Shown here: piece after piece, positions 36,620 to 44,320 of the stretch
How positions within the stretch are numbered: position 1 is the first letter of the stretch
Layout of the letters: the number at the start of each line of letters is the position of its first letter
From: Pseudomonas fluorescens
GTDB taxonomy: Bacteria > Pseudomonadota > Gammaproteobacteria > Pseudomonadales > Pseudomonadaceae
NCBI RefSeq assembly: GCF_001307155.1
Contig: NZ_CP012830.1
Coordinates: forward strand, 3,408,501 to 3,472,500
Length of the DNA: 64,000 nucleotides
Direction: 5' to 3'
Position numbers and translations under genes: made by a program
The notes under the pieces: generated by a model
The model's input: only the letters and a program-made list of their open reading frames with translations
Databases searched by the model: none
What the model was told of the DNA's origin: nothing

Positions 36620-36640
36620 AGGAATGCAGTGGTTAAAGGG

Positions 36641-37444
36641 TTAATGCACGATGGCGTTAGGTGGCAAATGCCCCAATCGTTCGGTCAGGCGGATGCGCTG
36701 GATCGGGTCGTCGGTGAGCAGCAAGGCATGCTCCAGGTCGAAACGCTCGGCGTTGGGACATTCCAGCCGTTGATAGAGGCTGGCGCGGGCCAGGTAGTCG
36801 CTGACGCAAGCGTTGCCGAGTTCCAGCACCCGCTCGGCATCGATCAGCGCGTCGATGTTGTCGTCGTTGGTTAAATGCAACTGGCGCAAATTGCGCGACA
36901 GTCGCTGGAGCATCTGGACCGGTTCGCTGGTAAGCAGATGCTCGGCGTTGAGCTGCATGTTCGGACCGTACTGGCGCTGCAGCAACTCGCGGCAGTCGTT
37001 GGGGTACAAGCGCCGACCGCCACACGGGTCGAGCAAATGATCGGCACCCGGCACCCGCAACAGAAAATGCCCGGGAAAATTCACCCCGACCATTGGGATC
37101 TCCAGCCGCCGGGCCAACTCCAGCGCGATCAAACCGAGGGCCAGCGGTTGTCCGCGCCGGCGTTCCAGCACCTTGTTGAGCAGCGCCGCCTGCGGGCGCA
37201 GTGGGATGGACTCGTCCTGTCGATAACCCATGTCATTGAGTCGCCGCAACAACGGTTGGGCCAATTCGCTGACCGGCAACATGGGTAAACCGGCACTGAC
37301 CCGTTGTTGCAGGTCCTTGAATTGCTCCAGCAGTACCTCGGGCTTCACCTGTGGATCGTGTTCGGCAGCGATCCACAGCGCCGCTTCGAAGAGCGCCGGT
37401 GGCGAGCGTTGCAGACAAGCGAAAAAAGCGTGGCGCGGGTTCAT
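36641..37444 (-). CDS. SirB1/UPF0162-family protein (transglutaminase-like)
   Basis: 267 residues. The family signature is LLNKVLERRRGQPLALGLIALELARRLEIPMVGVNFPGHFLLRV, with the conserved GHFLLR His in a transglutaminase-like fold, and a C-terminal helical repeat region (NACVSDYLARASLYQRLECPNAERFDLEHALLL) resembling TPR. The role of SirB1/YchA proteins is unknown. The catalytic Cys expected of active transglutaminases is not evident. The ATG at 37444 is preferred to a TTG one codon earlier. Confidence 0.85.
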   Translation of the reverse strand: MNPRHAFFACLQRSPPALFEAALWIAAEHDPQVKPEVLLEQFKDLQQRVSAGLPMLPVSELAQPLLRRLNDMGYRQDESIPLRPQAALLNKVLERRRGQPLALGLIALELARRLEIPMVGVNFPGHFLLRVPGADHLLDPCGGRRLYPNDCRELLQRQYGPNMQLNAEHLLTSEPVQMLQRLSRNLRQLHLTNDDNIDALIDAERVLELGNACVSDYLARASLYQRLECPNAERFDLEHALLLTDDPIQRIRLTERLGHLPPNAIVH

Positions 37445-37628
37445 CAAAATCTCCGGCGGATGCCTCGTTTTAGCCCCGTCTCAGGCATTCGTCCAGTGCT
37501 CTACACATGCCGTTGCAGGTTATGTCTTAAAGGCTGTAAAACCGCTTCTGCTTATTCCGGTGCGCTTCAGCAATTTTCAGCCGCAGGCCTATACTGGCGA
37601 CTACAAGAAGTGATTCGGGAGCCCTACG

Positions 37629-38648
37629 ATGTTCGCTCTCATGCAAAGCACTCGCCTTGAATCGCTGCACCTGAGCGTTGACCCGGTGACCGGGTTGAAG
37701 GCGGTGATCGCCATTCATTGCAGCCGTTTGGGTCCCGCCCTTGGTGGCTGCCGTTACCTTGCCTATCCCGACGATGAAAGCGCCGTGGTGGATGCTGCGC
37801 GCCTGGCGCAAGGCATGAGTTACAAGGCCGCGCTGGCCGGGCTGGCGCAGGGTGGCGGGGTGGCGGTGATCGTTCGTCCGCCCCATGTCGAAAGCCGCGC
37901 AGCCTTGTTCGAGGCCTTCGGCCGCGTTGTCGAACAGCTCGACGGTCGCTACATCACGGCCATCGACAGCGGTACTTCGGTCGCCGACATGGATTGCATT
38001 GCCCAGACAACCCAGCATGTCACCAGCACCACCGCCGCCGGCGATCCGGCGCCGCATGCCGCCATGGGGGTGTTCGCCGGTATTCGCGCCACGGCCATGG
38101 CCCGCTTGGGCAGTGACAACCTCGAAGGCCTGCGGGTGGCGGTCCAGGGGTTGGGCAATGTCGGTTTTGCCCTCGCCGAGCAACTGCATGCCGCCGGGGC
38201 TGAATTGCTGGTCAGCGACATCGACGCCGGCAAGGTACAACTGGCCATCGAGCAGTTGGGCGCCCGTCCGATTGCCAACGAATCGCTGCTCAGCACCCCG
38301 TGCGACATTCTCGCGCCTTGTGGGCTGGGCGGCGTGCTCAACAGCCACAGCGTTGCGCAATTGCGCTGCGCCGCAGTGGCCGGTTCGGCCAACAATCAGC
38401 TGACCAACCTGCTGGTGGCCGACCAGTTGGAAAACCGCGGCATTCTGTATGCGCCGGACTACGTGATCAATTCCGGCGGGTTGATTTATGTATCGCTCAA
38501 ACACCGTGGCGAGGCGTTGTCGAACATCACCGCGCACCTCTCGAAAATCAGCTCGCGGCTGACTGAAGTCTTCGCCCATGCCCAGGCTGAAAAACGCTCG
38601 CCGGCCCGGGTGGCGGATGAGCTGGCAGAGAAAGTGCTGTACCGATGA
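37629..38648 (+). CDS. ldh: leucine dehydrogenase-like protein with substituted catalytic lysine
   Basis: 339 residues of the Glu/Leu/Phe/Val dehydrogenase family. The substrate domain has GPALGGCRYLAYPDDESA and GMSYKAALAG, with the carboxylate-binding Lys66; the NAD domain has VQGLGNVGFALAEQLHAAGAELLVSDID and PCGLGGVLN. The catalytic lysine expected in GGGK is Val78 here (GTG at 37860-37862), so oxidative deamination may be lost or altered. GGGAG precedes the ATG. It heads a cluster with E1 alpha, E1 beta and E2 genes, the same order as PA3418-PA3415 of P. aeruginosa, where it should supply a branched-chain 2-oxoacid or related substrate. Confidence 0.88.
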   Translation: MFALMQSTRLESLHLSVDPVTGLKAVIAIHCSRLGPALGGCRYLAYPDDESAVVDAARLAQGMSYKAALAGLAQGGGVAVIVRPPHVESRAALFEAFGRVVEQLDGRYITAIDSGTSVADMDCIAQTTQHVTSTTAAGDPAPHAAMGVFAGIRATAMARLGSDNLEGLRVAVQGLGNVGFALAEQLHAAGAELLVSDIDAGKVQLAIEQLGARPIANESLLSTPCDILAPCGLGGVLNSHSVAQLRCAAVAGSANNQLTNLLVADQLENRGILYAPDYVINSGGLIYVSLKHRGEALSNITAHLSKISSRLTEVFAHAQAEKRSPARVADELAEKVLYR

Positions 38649-38749
38649 CGGAGTGAGGGCCTTACCCGGTCGACTTGCTCCCTGAGCCTGGCGCCACAAG
38701 CATCAGGCCCGACAATGGCACGCTGACCCGGCGTGCAAGGAGCCGTTTC

Positions 38750-39847
38750 ATGCCTCGTAACAAGGTCGACCTTCCCTATACCCGTTATTTATCCCCCGAC
38801 GGCCAGGCATTGAGCGAACTTCCCGCCTGGGCCGACGACTTCAATCTGCTGACCCGCCTCTACCGGCAAATGGTCCTGACCCGTCTCTTCGATCAAAAAG
38901 CTGTCGCCCTGCAACGCACCGGGCGCATCGGCACATACGCGCCGACCCTCGGCCAGGAAGCGATCGGCGTGGCCGTCGGCAGCCTGATGCATCCCGAGGA
39001 CGTGCTGATCCCGTATTACCGCGACACTGGCGTGCAATTGATGCGTGGAGTGCGCATGGAAGAGATTTTGCTGTACTGGGGCGGCGATGAGCGCGGCAGC
39101 GACTTTGCCGAGCCCGCGGCGGTCGAGGACTTCCCGATCTGCGTGCCGATCGCCACCCAGGCGCTGCACGCGTGCGGAGTCGCCAGTGCATTCAAGATTC
39201 GTGGCGAGCACCGGGTAGCCGTGACCACCTGCGGCGATGGCGCCACCAGCAAGGGCGACTTTCTTGAGGCCTTGAACGTCGCGGGGGCCTGGCAGTTGCC
39301 GGTGGTGTTCGTGATCAACAACAACCAGTGGGCGATCTCGGTGCCTCGGCGGATTCAATGCGCAGCGCCGACCCTGGCGCAGAAGGCGATCGGCGCCGGT
39401 TTCCACGGCGAGCAAGTCGATGGCAACGACATACTCGCGGTCTACGACCGGGTGCAAATCGCCCTCGAACGTGCGCGTCACGGTAAAGGCCCGGTGTTGC
39501 TGGAGTGCGTGAGTTACCGCCTCGGCGATCACACCACCGCAGACGATGCGACGCGTTATCGCCCGGCCGAAGAGGTCAAACAGGCCTGGCTTGAAGAACC
39601 GGTAAAACGCTTGCAACGTTATCTGGCCGGGCAGGGCGTGTGGGACGAAGGGCGTGAACAGGCGCTGATTGCCGAATGTCAGGCGCTGGTGCAGGGCGCT
39701 GTGGATAACTTCGATGCGGCTGGCCAACAGTCAGCTGAATCGGTGATCGATCACGTTTATGCCCAGTGGCCGGCGGCTTTGGCCGAGCAGCGCGAGTGGT
39801 TGCTCGAACGCGCGGCGCGCCGAGCAGGAGGGGCCGCTCATGAGTAA
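38750..39847 (+). CDS. pdhA: 2-oxoacid dehydrogenase E1 component, alpha subunit
   Basis: 365 residues. Thiamine diphosphate motif GDGATSKGDFLEALNVAGAWQLPVVFVINNNQWAIS (about 165-200, GDG...NN), the phosphorylation-loop-like YRLGDHTTADDATRYR, and the substrate region RTGRIGTYAPTLGQEAIGVAVG. It decarboxylates a 2-oxoacid together with E1 beta; pyruvate or a branched-chain oxoacid are both possible and sequence alone does not decide. AAGGAG lies 8 bases before the ATG at 38750; an in-frame ATG at 38675 has no ribosome site. It overlaps the next gene by 8 bases. Confidence 0.9.
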   Translation: MPRNKVDLPYTRYLSPDGQALSELPAWADDFNLLTRLYRQMVLTRLFDQKAVALQRTGRIGTYAPTLGQEAIGVAVGSLMHPEDVLIPYYRDTGVQLMRGVRMEEILLYWGGDERGSDFAEPAAVEDFPICVPIATQALHACGVASAFKIRGEHRVAVTTCGDGATSKGDFLEALNVAGAWQLPVVFVINNNQWAISVPRRIQCAAPTLAQKAIGAGFHGEQVDGNDILAVYDRVQIALERARHGKGPVLLECVSYRLGDHTTADDATRYRPAEEVKQAWLEEPVKRLQRYLAGQGVWDEGREQALIAECQALVQGAVDNFDAAGQQSAESVIDHVYAQWPAALAEQREWLLERAARRAGGAAHE

Positions 39848-40826
39848 CGGTAAAGTCACGCTGCTGGAGGCGATCAACCTGGCGTTGCATCGGGCCATGC
39901 GCGAGGACGAAAACGTGATCGTGCTCGGTGAGGACGTCGGCGTGAACGGCGGTGTGTTTCGCGCCACACTAGGGTTGCGCGACAGCTTTGGCTTCAAGCG
40001 GGTGATCGATACGCCGCTGGCCGAAACCATGCTCGGCGGGCTGGTGATCGGCATGGCTGCCCAAGGTTTGAAACCGGTGCTGGAAATCCAGTTCATGGGC
40101 TTCATCTACGCGGCCATGGAGCATCTGGTGTCGCACGCCAGCCGCATGCGCAATCGCACGCGCGGGCGGATCACTTGCCCGATGGTGCTGCGCACACCGA
40201 TGGGCGCGGGCATTCGTGCGCCGGAACATCACAGTGAAAGCACCGAGGCGCTGTTTGCGCATATCCCAGGGTTACGCGTGGTGATTCCTTCGTCACCGGC
40301 GCGGGCTTATGGGCTGCTGCTGGCGGCCATCGATGACCCGGACCCGGTGATCTTTCTCGAACCGACGCGGCTCTACCGAATGAACCCGCAACCGTTGATC
40401 GACGATGGCAAACGCCTGCCGCTCGATACCTGCTTCACCTTGCGTGAAGGCAGCGATATCACCCTGATCAGCTGGGGCGCCAGCGTCATGGAAACCCTGC
40501 AGGCGGCCGATGCGCTGGCGGAACAAGGGATTTCGGCCGAGGTGATCGATGTCGCGAGCATCAAGCCGCTGGACCTCGACACGCTGGAGGCGTCGGTGCG
40601 CAAGACCGGCCGTTGCGTGATCGTCCATGAAGCGCCACGAACCTGTGGCGTCGGCGCGGAAATCGCCGCCAGCCTCTATGAACGTGCGTTGCTGGATTTG
40701 CAGGCGCCGATCCTGCGGGTCACCGCACCGGACATTCCGCCACCACTGTATCGGCAAGAGTTGCTGTACATGCCCAACGTCGAAGACATCCTTCACGCCT
40801 GCGACAGCGTGCTGCACCACTTCTAA
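39840..40826 (+). CDS. pdhB: 2-oxoacid dehydrogenase E1 component, beta subunit
   Basis: 328 residues, complete transketolase-like beta chain: VIVLGEDVGVNGGVFRAT, the thiamine-activating Glu region (IDTPLAETMLGGLVIGMAAQGLKPVLEIQF), GAGIRAPEHHSESTEALFAHIPGLRVVIPS and C-terminal DVASIKPLDLDTLEASVRKTGRCVIVHEA. The ATG at 39840 sits within the end of the alpha gene, with GGAGG about 10 bases upstream, so translation is coupled. Forms the E1 heterotetramer with the alpha chain. Confidence 0.92.
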   Translation: MSNGKVTLLEAINLALHRAMREDENVIVLGEDVGVNGGVFRATLGLRDSFGFKRVIDTPLAETMLGGLVIGMAAQGLKPVLEIQFMGFIYAAMEHLVSHASRMRNRTRGRITCPMVLRTPMGAGIRAPEHHSESTEALFAHIPGLRVVIPSSPARAYGLLLAAIDDPDPVIFLEPTRLYRMNPQPLIDDGKRLPLDTCFTLREGSDITLISWGASVMETLQAADALAEQGISAEVIDVASIKPLDLDTLEASVRKTGRCVIVHEAPRTCGVGAEIAASLYERALLDLQAPILRVTAPDIPPPLYRQELLYMPNVEDILHACDSVLHHF

Positions 40827-40854
40827 AGAGGCGCCTGAGGCCCGGGAGGCTGCA

Positions 40855-41964
40855 ATGAAATATTTCAAATTGCCTGACTTGGGCGAAGGGCTGCAAGAAG
40901 CGGAAATCGTCGAATGGCACGTCAAGGTCGGCGATACGGTGAAGGCCGATCAACTGTTGGTTTCGGTGGAAACTGCCAAGGCCCTGGTGGATATTCCCGC
41001 ACCTTACGACGGTGTGGTGGCGAAAACCTTCGGCGGTGAAGGTGACATCCTGCACGTCGGCGAGCCCTTGCTGGGGTATGAAGGCGAGGCGGATGCCGGC
41101 ACGGTGGTGGGCCGGCTTGAAGGTGGCGGCAGCCATCAGGACGATCAGTTTTTCGTTGGCGCCGCGCCCTCGACCCGTGAACACATGAGTCCTCGCGCAA
41201 CCCCGGCGGTGCGGCAACTGGCCCGACAACTGGGCGTCGAGTTGACTGGGCTGAGCGGGTCCGGCCCCGATGGGCTGATCACCCGCAGCGATGTGGAAAG
41301 TGCCTCGCAAACCGAGCGCGACAAATTTGGCGGGGAGAAGCTGCGCGGGGTGCGCCGCAGCATGGCGCAAAACATGACCAGGTCCCACGCGGAGGTGGTT
41401 CCGGTGACCATCTACGCCGATGCCGACCTGCATCGCTGGGGCCGTGCCCGCGATCCGTTGATCCGTTTGGCCAAGGCCATGGCGGCTGCCTGTGCCGTGG
41501 AGCCGATGCTCAACAGTGGCTTTGATGGCAAGTCCTTGTCGATCAAGCACCACGACGCCCTGAATCTGGGCATTGCCGTCGACACCCCTGACGGTTTGTT
41601 CGTGCCGGTGTTGCGCGATGTGGGTAATCGCTCGTCAGATGATTTGAAAGAAGGCATCACCCGCTTGCGCGCCGACGTGCAGGCGCGTTCGATCCCGGCC
41701 AAGGAAATGATGGGCGCGACCCTGACCTTGTCGAACTTCGGCACCATGTTCGGGCGCTATGCCAACCCGGTAGTCGTACCGCCGCAAGTAGCAATTCTTG
41801 CCGCCGGAGCCATTCGCGACGAGCCGGTGGCGATGGCGGGCAAGGTTGTGGTGCACCCGATATTGCCGCTGTCGCTGACCTTCGATCACCGGGTGGTGAC
41901 GGGGGGAGAAGCAGCGCGGTTCTTCAAGGTGTTGGTCGAGGCACTGGAACAACCGGACAGTTGA
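40855..41964 (+). CDS. dihydrolipoamide acyltransferase (E2), single lipoyl domain
   Basis: 369 residues. One lipoyl domain (1-80, lipoylated Lys42 in VSVETAKALVDIP), an E3/E1-binding domain (about 118-153, ATPAVRQLARQLGVEL), and a catalytic acyltransferase core (about 165-369). The catalytic His345 is present in TFDHRVVTGGEAARF, but the Asp of the usual HxxxDG motif is Thr349. GGGAGG precedes the ATG. No E3 gene follows; the complex would borrow lipoamide dehydrogenase from elsewhere. A bidirectional terminator ends the cluster. Confidence 0.9.
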   Translation: MKYFKLPDLGEGLQEAEIVEWHVKVGDTVKADQLLVSVETAKALVDIPAPYDGVVAKTFGGEGDILHVGEPLLGYEGEADAGTVVGRLEGGGSHQDDQFFVGAAPSTREHMSPRATPAVRQLARQLGVELTGLSGSGPDGLITRSDVESASQTERDKFGGEKLRGVRRSMAQNMTRSHAEVVPVTIYADADLHRWGRARDPLIRLAKAMAAACAVEPMLNSGFDGKSLSIKHHDALNLGIAVDTPDGLFVPVLRDVGNRSSDDLKEGITRLRADVQARSIPAKEMMGATLTLSNFGTMFGRYANPVVVPPQVAILAAGAIRDEPVAMAGKVVVHPILPLSLTFDHRVVTGGEAARFFKVLVEALEQPDS

Positions 41965-41977
41965 TACGCAGGCATGA

Positions 41978-42010
41978 AAAAGGCCCTGAGTCAGTGACTC
42001 AGGGCCTATT
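41978..42010. terminator. bidirectional terminator between E2 and yebG
   Basis: AGGCCCTGAGTCA and TGACTCAGGGCCT form a perfect stem between convergent genes. The A5 tract on the left gives a strong T run for the minus strand; the plus strand has a weaker TATTC tail. Confidence 0.9.
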
Positions 42011-42025
42011 CAATTCGGGCGTTGC

Positions 42026-42367
42026 TTACTTCGCGGGCTTAGCCGGTTTCGCGGGTTTGGCAGGCTCCGCTGGCTCGGCTGGTTCCGTTGGCTCTGCAGG
42101 TGCCGCGGCTGCAACCGGCACGTTGAGCAATTCGGACAGGGCGTCCGGCTGGCTCTTGAACGCCTTGGCGAACACATCGCGATTTTTCGCCATGTAGATC
42201 CCGGCTTCTTCCACCTGTTGCTCGGTTAGCGACGGAACCGCTTTTTGCAACACTTCAGCCAGCAATTCGGCCAGTTCGAGCATTTTGTCATGACGGTCAG
42301 CTTCGGCTTTATCCATGAACAAGCGCTCCAGATCTCGGCTGCTGCGGTATACCACTTCGACGGCCAT
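42026..42367 (-). CDS. yebG: YebG, SOS-induced DNA-damage protein
   Basis: 113 residues. The first 75 residues match YebG (MAVEVVYRSSRDLERLFMDKAEADRHDKMLELAELLAEVL), a small LexA-controlled protein of unknown biochemical role. The tail from about residue 88 is a run of A-E-P, T-E-P and A-K-P triplets, moving from acidic to basic. GAGGTGGTGA precedes the ATG. A perfect LexA box lies 44 bases upstream of the start. Confidence 0.92.
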   Translation of the reverse strand: MAVEVVYRSSRDLERLFMDKAEADRHDKMLELAELLAEVLQKAVPSLTEQQVEEAGIYMAKNRDVFAKAFKSQPDALSELLNVPVAAAAPAEPTEPAEPAEPAKPAKPAKPAK

Positions 42368-42410
42368 TCACCACCTCACATGCCTTCACGATAGTTGTCT
42401 TTTGCGACTA

Positions 42411-42426
42411 CTGTATTTATATACAG
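42411..42426 (-). promoter_or_regulatory. LexA (SOS) box of yebG
   Basis: CTGTATTTATATACAG matches CTGT-N8-ACAG exactly, with an AT-only centre as in strong E. coli boxes. It is placed to cover the yebG promoter. Confidence 0.92.
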
Positions 42427-42542
42427 CCAAAAGGATAAGCGAATCCCTGCGCTTTGGGTAGTGGCTTTTTAATGTAGACCGGATTCAGGATTTGTCAGGC
42501 GGAGCGAGTGGCCTAATTGCTGGTAATAGCTCCCGTTACTGC

Positions 42543-42703
42543 CGTAGCAGCTGTCGAGCCTGCGAGGCTGCGTCCGGCCGCAAAGCGGTCGTAAAATCAG
42601 GCAATGCGTTCTTTCAGGCGAACCGCGTATCCAGGATTTGCGAGGACTGCGCCCGATCGCGGTCCGCCTCTAACGCAGCCTCGCAGGCTCGACAGCTGCT
42701 ACG
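42543..42703. repeat. 31-base perfect inverted repeat flanking about 100 bases
   Basis: CGTAGCAGCTGTCGAGCCTG and the following 11 bases (42543-42573) are repeated exactly in inverse at 42673-42703. This is a different unit from the GAGGGAGCTTGC class; AGCAGCTGTCGAGCCTGCGA-type units are common Pseudomonas REPs. It ends 26 bases beyond the stop of the following minus-strand gene. Confidence 0.88.
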
Positions 42704-42729
42704 AGCCGTTGTGCAGGAATCGCGGATGG

Positions 42730-43434
42730 TTACTGTGCCGCGATGCTGTAGCCGTCGAACGCCGTCTGCTGTTGCAGGGCGGTGACGATGGCTTTGCGGG
42801 TGGCCGGTTGTTCGGTACCGGCATTGTCGATGAAGGTCTCGCTGGCAAGCTCTGCCTCGTCGCCTTCACCCACAAAGGTGAAACCGAGGAATTCGAAGGC
42901 TTCACGGTCGACGTACGGTTTGGAGCGCGGATTGCGCAGCGGCAGGCTGACGCTGACACCGTCCTTGCTGATGCTGAACACTTCGATTTCTTTCTTGGCG
43001 CGGGCTGCTTTGCTCTTGCCGGCGCTTGGGTTGCTGATGGCCTGATGGGTCTGGTTCAGCACTTTCAGCGCCAGGCCGTAGACCAGCTCCTGAAAGTCTG
43101 GGTCATCCTTGAAGCTCGACAGAATCCGGCTGATCGGGAACTTGCTGCTCAGGTCTTCCAGGGCTGCGATATCGGCGGCCTCGGCGTCCTTGAGTTGTTT
43201 GAGTTCGCCCATCAGTTCATAGGCTTTGTCGTCGTCGAAGCGGTCGTGAGCCTGGCGGATGGCCGCGCGAAGCTCGCGAATCTGGTCGCTTTCTTTCGAG
43301 GTGTGGAAGGCGTCCAGGACCATCTCGCTGATGGTTTTGGCCTGCGGCACGTGTTGTGAAAGATTGATGGAGTTTTCGTATTCCGCTTTGGACGACAAGG
43401 TGATTACGGATTCAGCGGTATTGGAATCTGGCAT
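42730..43434 (-). CDS. conserved hypothetical cytoplasmic protein (234 aa)
   Basis: No signal peptide or membrane helix. The first half is helical with a charged coiled-coil-like stretch (RELRAAIRQAHDRFDDDKAYELMGELKQLKDAEAADIAAL, about 54-94); the second half is predicted beta-rich (FSISKDGVSVSLPLRNPRSKPYVDREAFEFLGFTFVGEGD). Basic KSKAARAKKE links them. Codon use is that of the host. I do not recognise the family. It may be a phage-derived or nucleoid-type protein, but that is a guess. The gene stands alone between yebG and a membrane protein gene. Confidence 0.75.
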   Translation of the reverse strand: MPDSNTAESVITLSSKAEYENSINLSQHVPQAKTISEMVLDAFHTSKESDQIRELRAAIRQAHDRFDDDKAYELMGELKQLKDAEAADIAALEDLSSKFPISRILSSFKDDPDFQELVYGLALKVLNQTHQAISNPSAGKSKAARAKKEIEVFSISKDGVSVSLPLRNPRSKPYVDREAFEFLGFTFVGEGDEAELASETFIDNAGTEQPATRKAIVTALQQQTAFDGYSIAAQ

Positions 43435-43594
43435 TGAAATTTCACTACTTCTTTAAACAGAATTTAAGACGAGAACAGCATCGGCGTTTTCGGGTTGCCT
43501 AATCTATTGGACCGCCGCGATGTTGTCACGGACCAACGGACGATCAGGGCAGCGCGGCGACCGATGTGACCGCAACAGCGGCCAATCGTTGCGC

Positions 43595-43629
43595 AAAAAA
43601 AGCCCCGCGTTCGATTCGACGGCGGGGCT
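43595..43629 (-). terminator. minus-strand terminator of the DUF6622-like gene
   Basis: On the minus strand AGCCCCGC...GCGGGGCT is followed by a run of seven Ts. It lies about 90 bases past the stop at 43718. Confidence 0.88.
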
Positions 43630-43717
43630 AACGGCAGTCCGGCGGGCATTGGGTATTCAGTTCATTTCAGCGACCAGCACTTCAACCATGGCCTTGGCGT
43701 AACGCGTGGGCTGTTTT

Positions 43718-44230
43718 TTAACCAGCGGGAGCGCTTTTGAGTGTCCGCAGCGCCATCAACTCGCGGTACAGCGTGATTGCCCGACCGCAAAAGAGCCCGA
43801 GCGTAAACCCCGAGGCGATGCCGGTGAGTGCCAGCATCTGCATACTGGCCGAGCGCTCCGGGTGAACGGCGGATTGATAGCCGATGAAGTACTTCACCGC
43901 AAAGAACAGCAGAGAGATGTAGAGAATTTTCCAGGTGCCGGGAACGATCAGGTCTTTGCCGTCGCTGTCCAGCGTCAGCCCACGGCGCGAGAACAACACA
44001 ATCGCCGCCAGACTGCCCAGCGCGATACCGGCGAGCCAGCTGCCCAGCGCCAACTCGGGTTGTTCGTGGTAGTTCAGTGAAAAGAATGACCAGAGCGTCA
44101 GGATGCCCGGTGTAATGAGCAGGGAAAGTTTGCTTTCCCGGCTGGCCGTCCTGGCCCTGAGCCCGTAATAACAGATCAACAGGAAAACCCCGTAGACCCA
44201 CAGCGGCGTACCTTGCAGGATATCGAGCAT
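43718..44230 (-). CDS. DUF6622-like integral membrane protein (170 aa)
   Basis: 170 residues with five hydrophobic segments (about 10-24, 35-50, 61-80, 101-116, 130-152). The start MLDILQGTPLWVYGVFLLICYYGLRA and the middle DGKDLIVPGTWKILYISLLFFAVKYFIGY resemble the DUF6622 family of small inner-membrane proteins without known role. The overlapping frame 43662-44201 is an artefact: it loses the hydrophobic pattern. No operon partner; the histidine kinase gene upstream ends 90 bases away. Confidence 0.7.
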   Translation of the reverse strand: MLDILQGTPLWVYGVFLLICYYGLRARTASRESKLSLLITPGILTLWSFFSLNYHEQPELALGSWLAGIALGSLAAIVLFSRRGLTLDSDGKDLIVPGTWKILYISLLFFAVKYFIGYQSAVHPERSASMQMLALTGIASGFTLGLFCGRAITLYRELMALRTLKSAPAG

Positions 44231-44320
44231 CAGCGGATAACTGCGCGGGGTTGAGGCGGGGTGGTCTGGTAAAACATGGTCAGCGTCCTTGCTTGAGTCA
44301 ATGTCAGGGAGATTAGCGGA

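Noticed and set aside
43662..44201. 179-codon frame overlapping the DUF6622-like gene
   Set aside because: The alternative frame 43718-44230 shows five coherent membrane helices; this one does not.
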